Positions 8,400-16,360 of a stretch of 50,371 nt of DNA are shown in pieces. A program made the position numbers and the translations under genes. Numbering within the stretch: position 1 is the stretch's first letter; each line of letters begins with the position of its first letter. Source of the DNA: Paragemmobacter kunshanensis (GTDB lineage Bacteria > Pseudomonadota > Alphaproteobacteria > Rhodobacterales > Rhodobacteraceae); NCBI RefSeq assembly GCF_011059185.1, contig NZ_JAALFE010000023.1, positions 1 to 50,371 of the forward strand, in the 5' to 3' direction. The notes under the pieces were generated by a model, which was not told where the DNA came from, ran no database searches, and saw only the letters and a list, made by a program, of their open reading frames with translations.

Positions 8400-8491
8400 G
8401 TAGGGCGGGGTTTACCCCGCCTTACGCTGGCGCATGGCGGGGAGACCCCCGCCTTACGCTGGCGCGTGGCGGGGTGAACCCCGCCCTACGG
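8400..8491. repeat. REP-like palindromic intergenic element
   Basis: Outer arms GTAGGGCGGGGTTTA and TGAACCCCGCCCTAC are near-perfect inverted copies. Between them lie two direct 31-base units (8415-8445 and 8447-8477), each starting CCCCGCCTTACGCTGGCGC and differing at two positions. The element lies between the convergent phosphatidyltransferase and photolyase-like genes. It resembles GC-rich REP/BIME elements; no coding role is seen. Confidence 0.75.
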
Positions 8492-8498
8492 CGCCGGG

Positions 8499-9680
8499 TC
8501 AGGGCATCACCGCCTCGCGGAAGCGGAAGAAGCCGTGGGTCGCATGGGGCCATGACTGCGCGTCATGGTCGCGCAGGAGGCGGGCGAGGCGGATGCCCCG
8601 GTCGGCCAGCAGCGGGGCAAGGCGCTGGAGCGCGGCTGCGGTGGGGCCGATGGGGGCGTAGGGGGTGGCCAGCTGCCGGATGCCTTGGGCTGCGAGTTGG
8701 TCGCCGAGAGCGTCGAGCCCGGCTTCGGTGAAGCGGGGGGCGTCGGGTTGGCCCCTGCGGATGGCGGTGTCGGCGACGCCTTCGTCCACGAAGGCGGTCA
8801 CCAGCGGGTTCACGGCAAGGGGAGAGCGGCGCGCGGTCGTGGTGAGGAATAGGAGCGGCGTCTCTGGCGGCAGGTGGGGGAAGCCGTCGCCGGCAAGGTC
8901 ATCCTCATGCAGGAGGAGCGCGGTGGGGTCATCGGGGTGGAGGATGTCGCCCTGTGGCACGGGGCGTGGGGCGGGGTGGGGCTGCATCGGCAGGGGGCGG
9001 CAGTCGCGGGCAAGGCCCGTGGGGCGGAAGCGGCCACCGGTGTTCCTGGCGATGTTGTCGGGCGTGGCGGCATAGGTCTTGCCGGGCGTGTGCAGACCGC
9101 CCACCCAGCGCCATGACAGGGTGTTGGAGGCCGGGTCGCCACAGATGAGGTGGCGCAGGAAGAAATCCGCCCCCAATTCCCATGGCAGGCGCAGGGTGAA
9201 GATCCAGATCGAGGCGAACCACATGCGGGCGTGGTTGTGGAGATAGCCTGTGGCGGCCAGTTCCTGCGCCCAGTGGTCGAAGCCGTCGATCCCGGTCTGG
9301 CCCGTGCAGGCGGCCTCCCATTGCGCGCGGAGGCCCGCTTCGGCCTGAACCCGGTTCAGTGCCTCGGTCAGGCCCTGGCGATAGGCGGACCAGATGGCGG
9401 GCCGGCGTTCGAGCCAGCCTTTCCAGTAGGTGCGCCACCAAAGCTCTGCCAGGAACTTGTCGGCGCCTTGCGGATGGGCGCGCAGGGTGGCCTCGATCGC
9501 CTCGGCCTCGGTCAGGAGGCGGTGGCGGATATAGGGGGCAAGGCCCGAGACATGGGGATGTCCGGGCAGATCCTCGTTCCGGCGGGCGGCATAGGCCTGG
9601 CCCGCACGGGGGAGGAAATGGTCGAGCCGGGCGGTGGCGGCGGCGCGTGTGGCGGGCAGGGGGAGGGGGAGCGCGGTCAT
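8499..9680 (-). CDS. Photolyase/cryptochrome-like FAD-binding protein, possibly permuted
   Basis: A 393-residue protein. The photolyase FAD-binding helical domain lies at the N-terminus: AELWWRTYWKGW near residue 80, ATGYLHNHARMWFASIW near 145, and GDPASNTLSWRWVGG near 182 followed by ATPDNIARNTGGRF. Ordinary photolyases put an alpha/beta antenna domain before this; here almost nothing precedes it. Instead about 130 residues follow, alternating strand- and helix-like segments and ending DHDAQSWPHATHGFFRF, which resembles the end of an antenna domain. It is therefore a photolyase-family protein with an unusual domain order. DNA repair versus photoreception cannot be decided. Confidence 0.75.
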   Translation of the reverse strand: MTALPLPLPATRAAATARLDHFLPRAGQAYAARRNEDLPGHPHVSGLAPYIRHRLLTEAEAIEATLRAHPQGADKFLAELWWRTYWKGWLERRPAIWSAYRQGLTEALNRVQAEAGLRAQWEAACTGQTGIDGFDHWAQELAATGYLHNHARMWFASIWIFTLRLPWELGADFFLRHLICGDPASNTLSWRWVGGLHTPGKTYAATPDNIARNTGGRFRPTGLARDCRPLPMQPHPAPRPVPQGDILHPDDPTALLLHEDDLAGDGFPHLPPETPLLFLTTTARRSPLAVNPLVTAFVDEGVADTAIRRGQPDAPRFTEAGLDALGDQLAAQGIRQLATPYAPIGPTAAALQRLAPLLADRGIRLARLLRDHDAQSWPHATHGFFRFREAVMP

Positions 9681-10006
9681 GCGGCGAGAGGTAGGGGGGC
9701 GGCCCTTTCCGGCAAGGCGGGCGTGTCGTGGCGCCGCATCATGGCGAGGCGCCTGCGGCCCGGGCGCGGCAGGGAGGAGGCCCAGGGGGCAAGACCATGC
9801 AGAACCGGCCTATCCTCTTCATCTGTTGGGAAAATATCCTCGGGGGGAGGCGCGGCACGCGCCGTGGGGGGCAGACAGCCCCCCTCACGGGCCGGGCGGG
9901 GCGAGCGGCAATCCGACCGGGTGCCCTTGCAGCCCCCCGTCCACGCAACTAAGACTCTGGCAACATTCCGTCGTTTAGATCATGTGAGACACAAAGGCAG
10001 GCCGAA
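9681..10006. other. Intergenic region upstream of clpP with hairpins and a repeat motif
   Basis: This 326-base stretch has no convincing gene. It contains, on the minus strand, a variant of the dispersed motif (9839-9817, GGATATTTTCCCAACAG then ATGAAG) and two hairpins, GGCGCG-GCA-CGCGCC (9849-9863) and GGGGGGC-AGACA-GCCCCCC (9866-9884). The clpP promoter must lie in the last 120 bases, but I cannot assign -35/-10 boxes with confidence. Confidence 0.6.
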
Positions 10007-10639
10007 ATGCGCGATCCCGTCGAACACTACATGAATACCCTTGTTCCCATGGTCGTTGAACAGACCAGCCGGGGCGAGCGGGCCTATGACATCTTCTCGC
10101 GCATGCTGAAGGAGCGGATCATCTTCCTGTCCGGCCCGGTGCATGACGGGATGTCGTCGCTGATCTGCGCGCAGCTTCTGTTCCTTGAGGCGGAGAATCC
10201 GTCGAAGGAAATCAGCATGTACATCAACAGCCCCGGTGGCGTGGTGACGTCGGGCCTGTCGATCTATGACACGATGCAATACATCAAGCCGAAGGTTTCC
10301 ACGCTGGTGATCGGGCAGGCGGCCTCCATGGGATCGCTTCTCTTGACGGCGGGGCAGAAGGGGATGCGCTTCAGCCTGCCCAATTCGCGGGTCATGGTCC
10401 ACCAGCCCAGCGGCGGCTATCAGGGGCAGGCCACGGATATCATGATCCATGCGCGCGAGACCGAGAAGCTGAAGCGGCGGCTGAACGAGATCTATGTCAA
10501 GCATACCGGCAATGATTACGACACGGTCGAGGCGGCGCTGGAGCGGGACAATTTCATGTCGGCCGAGGATGCGAAGGCCTGGGGTCTGATCGACGAGATC
10601 GTGGAAAGCCGCGGCAAGGCGGAAGACGAGTCGAAGTGA
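10007..10639 (+). CDS. clpP: ATP-dependent Clp protease proteolytic subunit ClpP
   Basis: A 210-residue serine peptidase that forms the tetradecameric proteolytic chamber used by ClpX and ClpA. The catalytic triad is visible: Ser107 in GQAASMG, His132 in VMVHQPSGG and Asp181 in LERDNFMSA, with the usual spacing. The oxyanion segment SPGGVVTSG is present. Length and start ([19 protein letters not shown]) match family members. A strong intrinsic terminator follows, then clpX in the same direction, the conserved bacterial order. Confidence 0.97.
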   Translation: MRDPVEHYMNTLVPMVVEQTSRGERAYDIFSRMLKERIIFLSGPVHDGMSSLICAQLLFLEAENPSKEISMYINSPGGVVTSGLSIYDTMQYIKPKVSTLVIGQAASMGSLLLTAGQKGMRFSLPNSRVMVHQPSGGYQGQATDIMIHARETEKLKRRLNEIYVKHTGNDYDTVEAALERDNFMSAEDAKAWGLIDEIVESRGKAEDESK

Positions 10640-10645
10640 TGTTTC

Positions 10646-10679
10646 GCCCCCGTCCGGGCGGACCGGGCGGGGGCTTTTT
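10646..10679 (+). terminator. Intrinsic terminator after clpP
   Basis: An 11-bp stem (GCCCCCGTCCG pairing with CGGGCGGGGGC, one G-T wobble) with a short loop is followed by TTTTT at 10675-10679. It lies just after the clpP stop and before clpX, so clpX probably has its own promoter or relies on read-through. Confidence 0.9.
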
Positions 10680-10763
10680 GGCATTGTGGGGGCGCGGGCC
10701 TTGGCCTAGACTTTCACGACAAGGGCGGGCCCGGGCGGCCTGCGCGTGGCAGAGGACGACGGA

Positions 10764-12032
10764 ATGGCGAACAACTCCGGCAGCGACAGCAAGAACACGC
10801 TTTATTGCTCGTTCTGCGGCAAGAGCCAGCATGAAGTGCGCAAGCTGATTGCAGGGCCGACCGTCTTCATCTGCGATGAATGTGTCGAACTTTGCATGGA
10901 CATCATCCGCGAGGAGACGAAGACCTCGGGGCTGAAATCGTCCGAAGGGGTGCCGACGCCGCGCGAGATCTGCAAGGTGCTGGATGACTATGTGATCGGC
11001 CAGATCCATGCCAAGCGCGTGCTGTCGGTCGCGGTTCACAACCATTACAAGCGGCTGAACCATTCGTCGAAGGCGGATATCGAGCTGTCGAAGTCGAACA
11101 TCCTGCTGATCGGGCCGACAGGCTGCGGCAAGACGCTGCTGGCGCAGACGCTGGCGCGGATCCTGGATGTGCCCTTCACCATGGCGGATGCGACGACGCT
11201 GACGGAAGCGGGCTATGTGGGCGAGGATGTGGAGAACATCATCCTGAAGCTGTTGCAGGCGTCGGAATACAACGTCGAACGGGCGCAGCGCGGGATCGTC
11301 TATATCGACGAGGTGGACAAGATCACGCGCAAGTCGGACAACCCGTCGATCACGCGGGATGTATCGGGCGAGGGGGTGCAGCAGGCGCTTCTGAAGATCA
11401 TGGAAGGCACGGTGGCGAGCGTTCCGCCGCAGGGGGGCCGGAAGCATCCGCAGCAGGAATTCCTGCAGGTGGACACGACGAACATCCTGTTCATCTGCGG
11501 CGGGGCCTTTGCGGGGCTGGAGAAGATCATCGCGCAGCGCAACAAGGGCAGCGCGATCGGCTTCGGGGCCGAGGTGAAGGGGCCCGAGGATCGCGGCGTG
11601 GGCGAATTGTTCAAGGAGCTGGAGCCCGAGGATCTGCTGAAGTTCGGGCTGATCCCGGAATTCGTGGGCCGCCTGCCGGTGATCGCCACGCTGACCGATC
11701 TGGACGAGGCGGCGCTGGTCACGATCCTGACAGAGCCGAAGAACGCGCTGGTCAAGCAGTATCAGCGGCTGTTCGACATCGAGGGGGTGAAGCTGACCTT
11801 CACGCCGGATGCGCTGACGGCGATTGCCAAGCGGGCGATCAAGCGCAAGACCGGCGCCCGGGGGCTGCGGTCGATCATGGAGGATATCCTGCTGGATACC
11901 ATGTTCGAACTGCCCGGGATGGACGGTGTCGAGGAGGTTGTGGTGAACGAGGAGGCGGTGAATTCCGCCGAGGCGAAGCCCATGCTCGTTTACACCGAGA
12001 CGAAGAAGAAGGAACCGGCGACGGCGGGCTGA
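10764..12032 (+). CDS. clpX: ATP-dependent Clp protease ATP-binding subunit ClpX
   Basis: A 422-residue AAA+ unfoldase that feeds substrates to ClpP. The N-terminal zinc-binding domain has CSFCGK and CDECVELC; the AAA+ core has Walker A GPTGCGKT, the GYVGEDVE pore loop, Walker [11 protein letters not shown], the ClpP-contacting IGF loop ([10 protein letters not shown]) and the sensor-2 region [12 protein letters not shown] chose the ATG at 10764 (AGAGGA upstream) rather than the in-frame GTG at 10746. Codon use matches the chromosome. Confidence 0.97.
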   Translation: MANNSGSDSKNTLYCSFCGKSQHEVRKLIAGPTVFICDECVELCMDIIREETKTSGLKSSEGVPTPREICKVLDDYVIGQIHAKRVLSVAVHNHYKRLNHSSKADIELSKSNILLIGPTGCGKTLLAQTLARILDVPFTMADATTLTEAGYVGEDVENIILKLLQASEYNVERAQRGIVYIDEVDKITRKSDNPSITRDVSGEGVQQALLKIMEGTVASVPPQGGRKHPQQEFLQVDTTNILFICGGAFAGLEKIIAQRNKGSAIGFGAEVKGPEDRGVGELFKELEPEDLLKFGLIPEFVGRLPVIATLTDLDEAALVTILTEPKNALVKQYQRLFDIEGVKLTFTPDALTAIAKRAIKRKTGARGLRSIMEDILLDTMFELPGMDGVEEVVVNEEAVNSAEAKPMLVYTETKKKEPATAG

Positions 12033-12057
12033 TCCCCCCGGCGGAAGCCAGGCGAAA

Positions 12058-12082
12058 GGGCGGGCCTTGCGGCCCGCCTTCT
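12058..12082 (+). terminator. Probable terminator after clpX
   Basis: An 8-bp perfect stem GGCGGGCC/GGCCCGCC with a TTGC loop, followed by TTCT, begins 26 bases after the clpX stop. The T-run is weak, so termination may be partial. Confidence 0.6.
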
Positions 12083-12095
12083 GCGTTCTGAAGGA

Positions 12096-12152
12096 CGATT
12101 TTTCTGCGAAAGATCGGGGTGGGGCGGGGCGGGATTTTTCGCAGAAAAATCG
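12096..12152. repeat. 16-bp perfect inverted repeat, AT-rich arms
   Basis: CGATTTTTCTGCGAAA (12096-12111) and its exact complement (12137-12152) flank a 25-base GC-rich loop. It sits between clpX and the NDUFA12 gene. It belongs to the same class as the intergenic palindromes at 14146-14190 and 19698-19802 and could act as a second terminator. Confidence 0.85.
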
Positions 12153-12259
12153 TGCCGCCCCGAAGAGATGGTCACTTTCCCGCAGCTGTGGCGGCTTGGC
12201 GCTGGACCTTTGCGGCGGCTTCGGCCATATGGGGACCAATGGTTTCCCGGAGGCTTATG

Positions 12260-12634
12260 ATGGATTTCCTCAAGCGGCTTGTCACATGGTGGAACGGCCA
12301 GACACTGGGCACGCAGCTTTACACCTCGCGCAAGGGGGTGAAGGTGGGCGAGGACGATCAGGGCAACGTCTATTACGAAACCCGCGACGGCAAGCGGCGC
12401 TGGGTGATCTTCAAGGGCGAGGCCGAGGCGAGCCGGGTTGCGCCCGACTGGCATGGCTGGCTGCACCACACCTGGGACCAGCCGCCGACCAAGGCACCGC
12501 TGAAGCACAAGCCCTGGGAAAAGCCGCATCAGGAGAACCTGACCGGCACCGAGGCCGCCTATGCCCCGCCCGGATCCATCCGCCGGCCCGATCCGGTGGC
12601 GCGCCGGGACTATGAGGCGTGGCAGCCCGAGTGA
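12260..12634 (+). CDS. NADH:ubiquinone oxidoreductase subunit NDUFA12 family
   Basis: A 124-residue protein of the NDUFA12/B17.2 family, an accessory subunit of complex I found in mitochondria and alphaproteobacteria. Diagnostic segments are [52 protein letters not shown] and the late HKPWEKPH motif. GGAGG at 12249-12253 lies six bases before the ATG at 12260; the ATG immediately upstream (12257) is an alternative. Its stop overlaps the mlaD start by one base (TGATG). Confidence 0.92.
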   Translation: MDFLKRLVTWWNGQTLGTQLYTSRKGVKVGEDDQGNVYYETRDGKRRWVIFKGEAEASRVAPDWHGWLHHTWDQPPTKAPLKHKPWEKPHQENLTGTEAAYAPPGSIRRPDPVARRDYEAWQPE

Positions 12635-13119
12635 TGGCCGAGAATCGTGCAGAGATTCTGGCAGGGGCCGCGGTTCTTGCCGCGGCGCTGGGCTTTCTTG
12701 TCTATGTCGGGCAGGAGACCGGCCTGACGGAGCGGACGACGGACAGCTATGATCTGGTGGCCTCCTTCCGGTCGGTCGAGGGGATACGGGTGGGCACGGA
12801 TGTCCGGCTGGCGGGCGTCAAGGTGGGCACGGTGACGGGGCTGGACCTGAACCCGCAGACCTTTTTCGCCGATGCGGTGCTGACCGTGCGCAGTGCGGTG
12901 CAATTGCCCGATGACTCGGCCGCGCTGATTTCTTCCGAAGGGCTGCTGGGCGGGAATTTCGTGGAACTGGTGCCGGGCGGATCGCTGGACAACCTCGCCC
13001 CGGGCGCCGAGATCGAGGATACGCAGGGGGCGGTTTCCGTCATCTCGCTGATGATGAAATTCGCGGGCGGCGGCGGGGATGGCGCGGCCCCTGCTGCGGA
13101 GGGCGGGGCCGTCGAATGA
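12634..13119 (+). CDS. mlaD: MCE-domain lipid transport protein MlaD
   Basis: A 161-residue protein with one N-terminal transmembrane helix (AGAAVLAAALGFLVYVG) and one MCE domain: YDLVASFRSVEGIRVGTDVRLAGVKVG, then SSEGLLGGNFVELVPG. This is the layout of MlaD, the periplasmic hexameric component of the Mla phospholipid transport system that keeps outer-membrane asymmetry. The other mla genes are not adjacent. It overlaps the NDUFA12 stop by one base and the next gene by ATGA, so three genes are translationally linked. Confidence 0.9.
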   Translation: MAENRAEILAGAAVLAAALGFLVYVGQETGLTERTTDSYDLVASFRSVEGIRVGTDVRLAGVKVGTVTGLDLNPQTFFADAVLTVRSAVQLPDDSAALISSEGLLGGNFVELVPGGSLDNLAPGAEIEDTQGAVSVISLMMKFAGGGGDGAAPAAEGGAVE

Positions 13120-13541
13120 GGCGGCGGCTGGCCTTCGCGCTCTGCTGCCTGATGGCAGCGGCCCTGCCGGGGGTGGGGCAGGCGCAGGAGTTTCGCAATG
13201 CCGAGGCGGGCATCCTGCGCTGGCTGGACAAGCTGACGGGCGAGACGGCGGATATCGAGCTTGTGCTGGGGCAGGAGGCGGTATCGGGGCGGCTGTCGAT
13301 CCGCATGGATGCCTGCCGTTATCCGGCGGACAACCCGGCCTCGGACGCCCAGGCGCATCTGACGATCCGCGATGCGAGCGTCGCCCAGCCGGTTTTCGAG
13401 GGCTGGATGGTGGCCTCTTCACCCGCGCTGTCGGCGCTGGATCATCCGCGTTACGATGTCTGGGTGTTGCGCTGCGTGACCCCGGCGGCGGCCCCGGCGG
13501 AAGAGGCGGAGCCTGCCACGTCGGAGGGCGAGGGGGAGTAG
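13116..13541 (+). CDS. DUF2155 domain-containing secreted protein
   Basis: A 141-residue exported protein with a signal peptide ending near GVGQA. The conserved DUF2155 body has ILRWLDKLTGETADIEL, a central CRYP cysteine, FEGWMVASSPALSALDHPRYDVWVLRC and an acidic, Ala-rich tail. Its function is unknown. The start overlaps the mlaD stop (ATGA). Its last 91 bases overlap the 3' end of the convergent aat gene. Confidence 0.88.
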   Translation: MRRRLAFALCCLMAAALPGVGQAQEFRNAEAGILRWLDKLTGETADIELVLGQEAVSGRLSIRMDACRYPADNPASDAQAHLTIRDASVAQPVFEGWMVASSPALSALDHPRYDVWVLRCVTPAAAPAEEAEPATSEGEGE

Positions 13542-14134
13542 CCCGCAGGGTGGAACTCAGCCCGGCCTTGCAGCGCGGTGGCGAGGCGGCGGTGATAGTC
13601 GGACCGCGGGATTTCGATGCCGCCGAGGCTGCGCAGATGCGGTGTCAGGAATTGCGTGTCGAAGAGGGTGAAGCCGCCTGCCTTGAGCCGGTGGACGCAC
13701 CACGCGAGCGCGGCCTTTGATGCATCGGTGCGGCGCGAGAACATGCTTTCGCCGAAGAAGGCGGTGCCCAGGGTGACGCCATAGACGCCGCCGATGAGTT
13801 CTGATCCTTCCCATACCTCGACCGAATGGGCGTGGCCCATGCGGTGCAGGGCGACATAAAGCGTGAAGATCGTGTCGTTGATCCAGGTTTCATCCCGGTC
13901 GGCGCAGGAGTCCACGGTGGCGGCGAAGGCCGTGTCGGCGGTGACGCGCCAGCCGGAGCGGAGGAGGGTGCGGCGGAGCGAGCGCGAGATGTGGAAGCCG
14001 TCGAGGGGCAGGATGCCGCGGCGGCGGGGATCGACCCAGTGGATTTCGGGATCGTCGCGGCCTTCGGCCATGGGGAAGATGCCCGCGGCATAGGCGCGGA
14101 GCAGGATTTCCGGGGTGATGGCCTGTGCGTTCAT
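13451..14134 (-). CDS. aat: Leucyl/phenylalanyl-tRNA--protein transferase
   Basis: A 227-residue enzyme that adds Leu or Phe to N-terminal Arg/Lys of proteins, marking them for ClpS/ClpAP (N-degron pathway). Conserved segments are ILLRAYAAGIFPMAE, WVDPRRRGILPLDGFHISRSLRRTLL, ETWINDTIFTLYVALHRMGHAHSVEVWE, GGVYGVTLGTAFFGESMFSRRTDASKAAL and LFDTQFLTPHL. I chose the ATG at 14134. A C-terminal tail of roughly 30 Ala/Ser-rich residues is encoded antisense to DUF2155 and is not part of the usual domain. Confidence 0.95.
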   Translation of the reverse strand: MNAQAITPEILLRAYAAGIFPMAEGRDDPEIHWVDPRRRGILPLDGFHISRSLRRTLLRSGWRVTADTAFAATVDSCADRDETWINDTIFTLYVALHRMGHAHSVEVWEGSELIGGVYGVTLGTAFFGESMFSRRTDASKAALAWCVHRLKAGGFTLFDTQFLTPHLRSLGGIEIPRSDYHRRLATALQGRAEFHPAGYSPSPSDVAGSASSAGAAAGVTQRNTQTS

Positions 14135-14145
14135 CGGGGGCCGGG

Positions 14146-14190
14146 GCAAAATTCTTCGAAGAATTTTGCAAATTCCTTCGAAGGAATTTG
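14146..14190. repeat. Two adjacent perfect AT-rich palindromes
   Basis: A 24-bp perfect palindrome (14146-14169, left half GCAAAATTCTTC) shares its last base with a 22-bp perfect palindrome (14169-14190, left half CAAATTCCTTC). They lie between accC and aat, both on the minus strand. Each hairpin ends in a run of A/T, as a bidirectional terminator would. Confidence 0.9.
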
Positions 14191-14222
14191 GAAGCGGCGC
14201 CCCGGTGGGGCGCCGCGCCGTT

Positions 14223-15572
14223 TCATTCCGCGAATTGCGCGGCGAGCCATTTTTCCAGCCAGTGGATGTTGTAGTCGCCGTTCTGGATATCGGGTTCCGC
14301 CAGCAGCATGTGGAAAAGCGGGACCGAGGTGTCGATGCCGTCGATGATCAACTCCCCCAGCGCGCGTTTCAGGCGGGCGAGCGCTTCGGGGCGGTCGCGG
14401 CCATGCACGATCAGCTTGCCGATCAGGCTGTCGTAATAGGGCGGGATGGAATAGCCGCCGTAAAGCGCCGAATCCATGCGGACACCGAGGCCACCCGGCG
14501 CGTGGAAGACGCGCACCTTGCCGGGGCAGGGGGCGAAGTTCGGCAGTTTTTCCGCGTTGATGCGGACTTCGATGGCGTGGCCGTTGATTTCGAGGTCCTG
14601 CTGCGAGAAGGACATCGGCAGGCCTGCCGCGACGCGGATCTGTTCGCGGACGAGGTCCACGCCGAAGATCGCCTCGGTCACCGGATGTTCGACCTGAAGG
14701 CGGGTGTTCATTTCGATGAAGTAGAACTTGCCGTCTTCGTAGAGGAATTCGATGGTGCCCGCGCCGATATAGTTGATCTTGGCCACTGCGTTGGCGCAGA
14801 TTTCCCCGATTTCGGAGCGCATCTTGGGCGTGATGGCGGGACCGGGGGCTTCTTCGAAGACCTTCTGATGGCGGCGCTGGAGCGAGCAGTCGCGTTCGCC
14901 CAGATGCACGGCCTTGCCCTTGCCGTCACCGAAGACCTGAATCTCGATATGGCGGGGCTTTTGCAGGTATTTCTCGATATAGACTTCGTCATTGCCGAAG
15001 GCGGCCTTGGCTTCGCTGCGCGCGGTGCGGAAGGCGATTTCGAGTTCTTCGGCGTTCTTCGCCACCTTCATCCCGCGCCCGCCGCCGCCGGCGGTGGCCT
15101 TGATGATGACGGGATAGCCGATCTCGGCGGCGACAGTCTGCGCGGTTTCGTAATCCGGCACGCCACCGTCAGAGCCGGGGACGACCGGGATGCCCAGTTC
15201 CTTGGCGGTTTCCTTGGCGGTGATCTTGTCGCCCATGATGCGGATATGTTCCGCCGAGGGGCCGATGAAGGTGATGCCGTGGTCCTCCAAGGCCTGCGAG
15301 AACGCGGCGTTCTCGGACAGGAAGCCATAGCCGGGATGGACCGCCTGCGCGCCCGTGATTTCGCAGGCCGAGATGATGGCGGCCTTGTTCAGGTAGCTTT
15401 GGGACGACGAGGCGGGGCCGATGCAGACGGATTCGTCGGCCATGCGGACATGCATCGCGTCGGCGTCCGCCGTGGAATGCACGGCGACCGACTTGATCCC
15501 CATTTCGCGGGCGGCACGGATCACGCGCAGCGCGATCTCGCCCCGGTTGGCGATCAGGATTTTCTCGAACAT
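14223..15572 (-). CDS. accC: Acetyl-CoA carboxylase biotin carboxylase subunit
   Basis: A 449-residue ATP-grasp enzyme that carboxylates biotin on AccB, the first step of fatty-acid synthesis. It begins [17 protein letters not shown] and shows the glycine-rich ATP loop [12 protein letters not shown], the catalytic region [16 protein letters not shown] with the conserved Arg and Glu, and [11 protein letters not shown]. It is immediately downstream of accB, 11 bases apart, the usual accBC operon. Confidence 0.97.
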   Translation of the reverse strand: MFEKILIANRGEIALRVIRAAREMGIKSVAVHSTADADAMHVRMADESVCIGPASSSQSYLNKAAIISACEITGAQAVHPGYGFLSENAAFSQALEDHGITFIGPSAEHIRIMGDKITAKETAKELGIPVVPGSDGGVPDYETAQTVAAEIGYPVIIKATAGGGGRGMKVAKNAEELEIAFRTARSEAKAAFGNDEVYIEKYLQKPRHIEIQVFGDGKGKAVHLGERDCSLQRRHQKVFEEAPGPAITPKMRSEIGEICANAVAKINYIGAGTIEFLYEDGKFYFIEMNTRLQVEHPVTEAIFGVDLVREQIRVAAGLPMSFSQQDLEINGHAIEVRINAEKLPNFAPCPGKVRVFHAPGGLGVRMDSALYGGYSIPPYYDSLIGKLIVHGRDRPEALARLKRALGELIIDGIDTSVPLFHMLLAEPDIQNGDYNIHWLEKWLAAQFAE

Positions 15573-15583
15573 CGGGTGTTCCC

Positions 15584-16084
15584 TTATTCGATGATGAGGA
15601 GCGGTGCGCCGTATTCGACGGGGGTGCCGTCTTCGACGAGGATGCGCTTGACGGTCCCGGCCTTGGGGGCGGGGATGTGGTTCATGGTCTTCATCGCTTC
15701 GATGATGAGGACGGTCTGGCCTTCGGTCACGGTGGCACCCACGGTGACGAAGGGCGCGGCACCGGGTTCGGCGGCGAGGTAGCAGGTGCCGACCATCGGC
15801 GAGGTGACGGCGCCCGGATGCTGGGCCGGGTCTTCCGGCGCTGCGGAGGCGGCGGCCGGGGTGGCGGCGGCGGGGGCTGCGGCAGGGCCCGCAGCGGGGG
15901 CGGCGTGCTGCACGAAGGACGGTGCTGCCTGAACCACGGTGACCTGCTTGATGACGCGCACTTCGAGGCTGTCGTCATCGCCATATTCGCGTTTCACTGA
16001 AAGCTCGGTCAGTTCGTTCTTGTTCAGAAGTTCTGCGAGCGCCTGGATGAAGGCGACATCGGCTTCGGTGGTGTTCTTGCTCAT
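15584..16084 (-). CDS. accB: Acetyl-CoA carboxylase biotin carboxyl carrier protein
   Basis: A 166-residue carrier. An N-terminal domain (about residues 1-50) is joined by an Ala/Pro-rich linker (about 55-85) to a biotinyl domain with [11 protein letters not shown] and the biotinylation motif EAMKTM; the modified lysine is Lys132. It is the first gene of accBC. A 276-base spacer separates it from the divergent preT gene. Confidence 0.96.
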   Translation of the reverse strand: MSKNTTEADVAFIQALAELLNKNELTELSVKREYGDDDSLEVRVIKQVTVVQAAPSFVQHAAPAAGPAAAPAAATPAAASAAPEDPAQHPGAVTSPMVGTCYLAAEPGAAPFVTVGATVTEGQTVLIIEAMKTMNHIPAPKAGTVKRILVEDGTPVEYGAPLLIIE

Positions 16085-16287
16085 GCCGGTCCTCTGCTGG
16101 CGACGTTGCGCCGGGTTTCTTGGTTTCGCCGGGTTCCACGAGGTGGCGGTGGCCCGGAGGTTGCCGAGCCTTATACGCGACAGGCGCGGGGGTGAAAAGC
16201 GCCGATGTTGGGGGCGGGTTTGCCTGTTTTCGCAGCACCCAAAGCGGATTGAGGGCGCTGTCGGGAAAAAACCTGCGGCGGGTGTAT

Positions 16288-16303
16288 TTTACCGTTTGAT
16301 AAA
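16288..16303. promoter_or_regulatory. Weak RutR-like half-conserved box upstream of preT
   Basis: TTTACCGTTTGATAAA agrees with the RutR consensus TTGACCANNTGGTCAA at 10 of the 14 fixed positions and lies 57 bases before the preT start. The surrounding stretch is the AT-richest part of the accB/preT spacer. Regulation by one of the two local TetR proteins is inference. Confidence 0.35.
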
Positions 16304-16360
16304 AATATGGGCCTGTGGCAGCGTTTTCCTTAACGAAGAAAACAAACAGGGAGATTTGCC

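Noticed and set aside
8415-8477. Repeat-spacer look that might suggest a CRISPR array
   Set aside because: Only two units exist with no unique spacer between them and no cas genes; it is a REP-like element.
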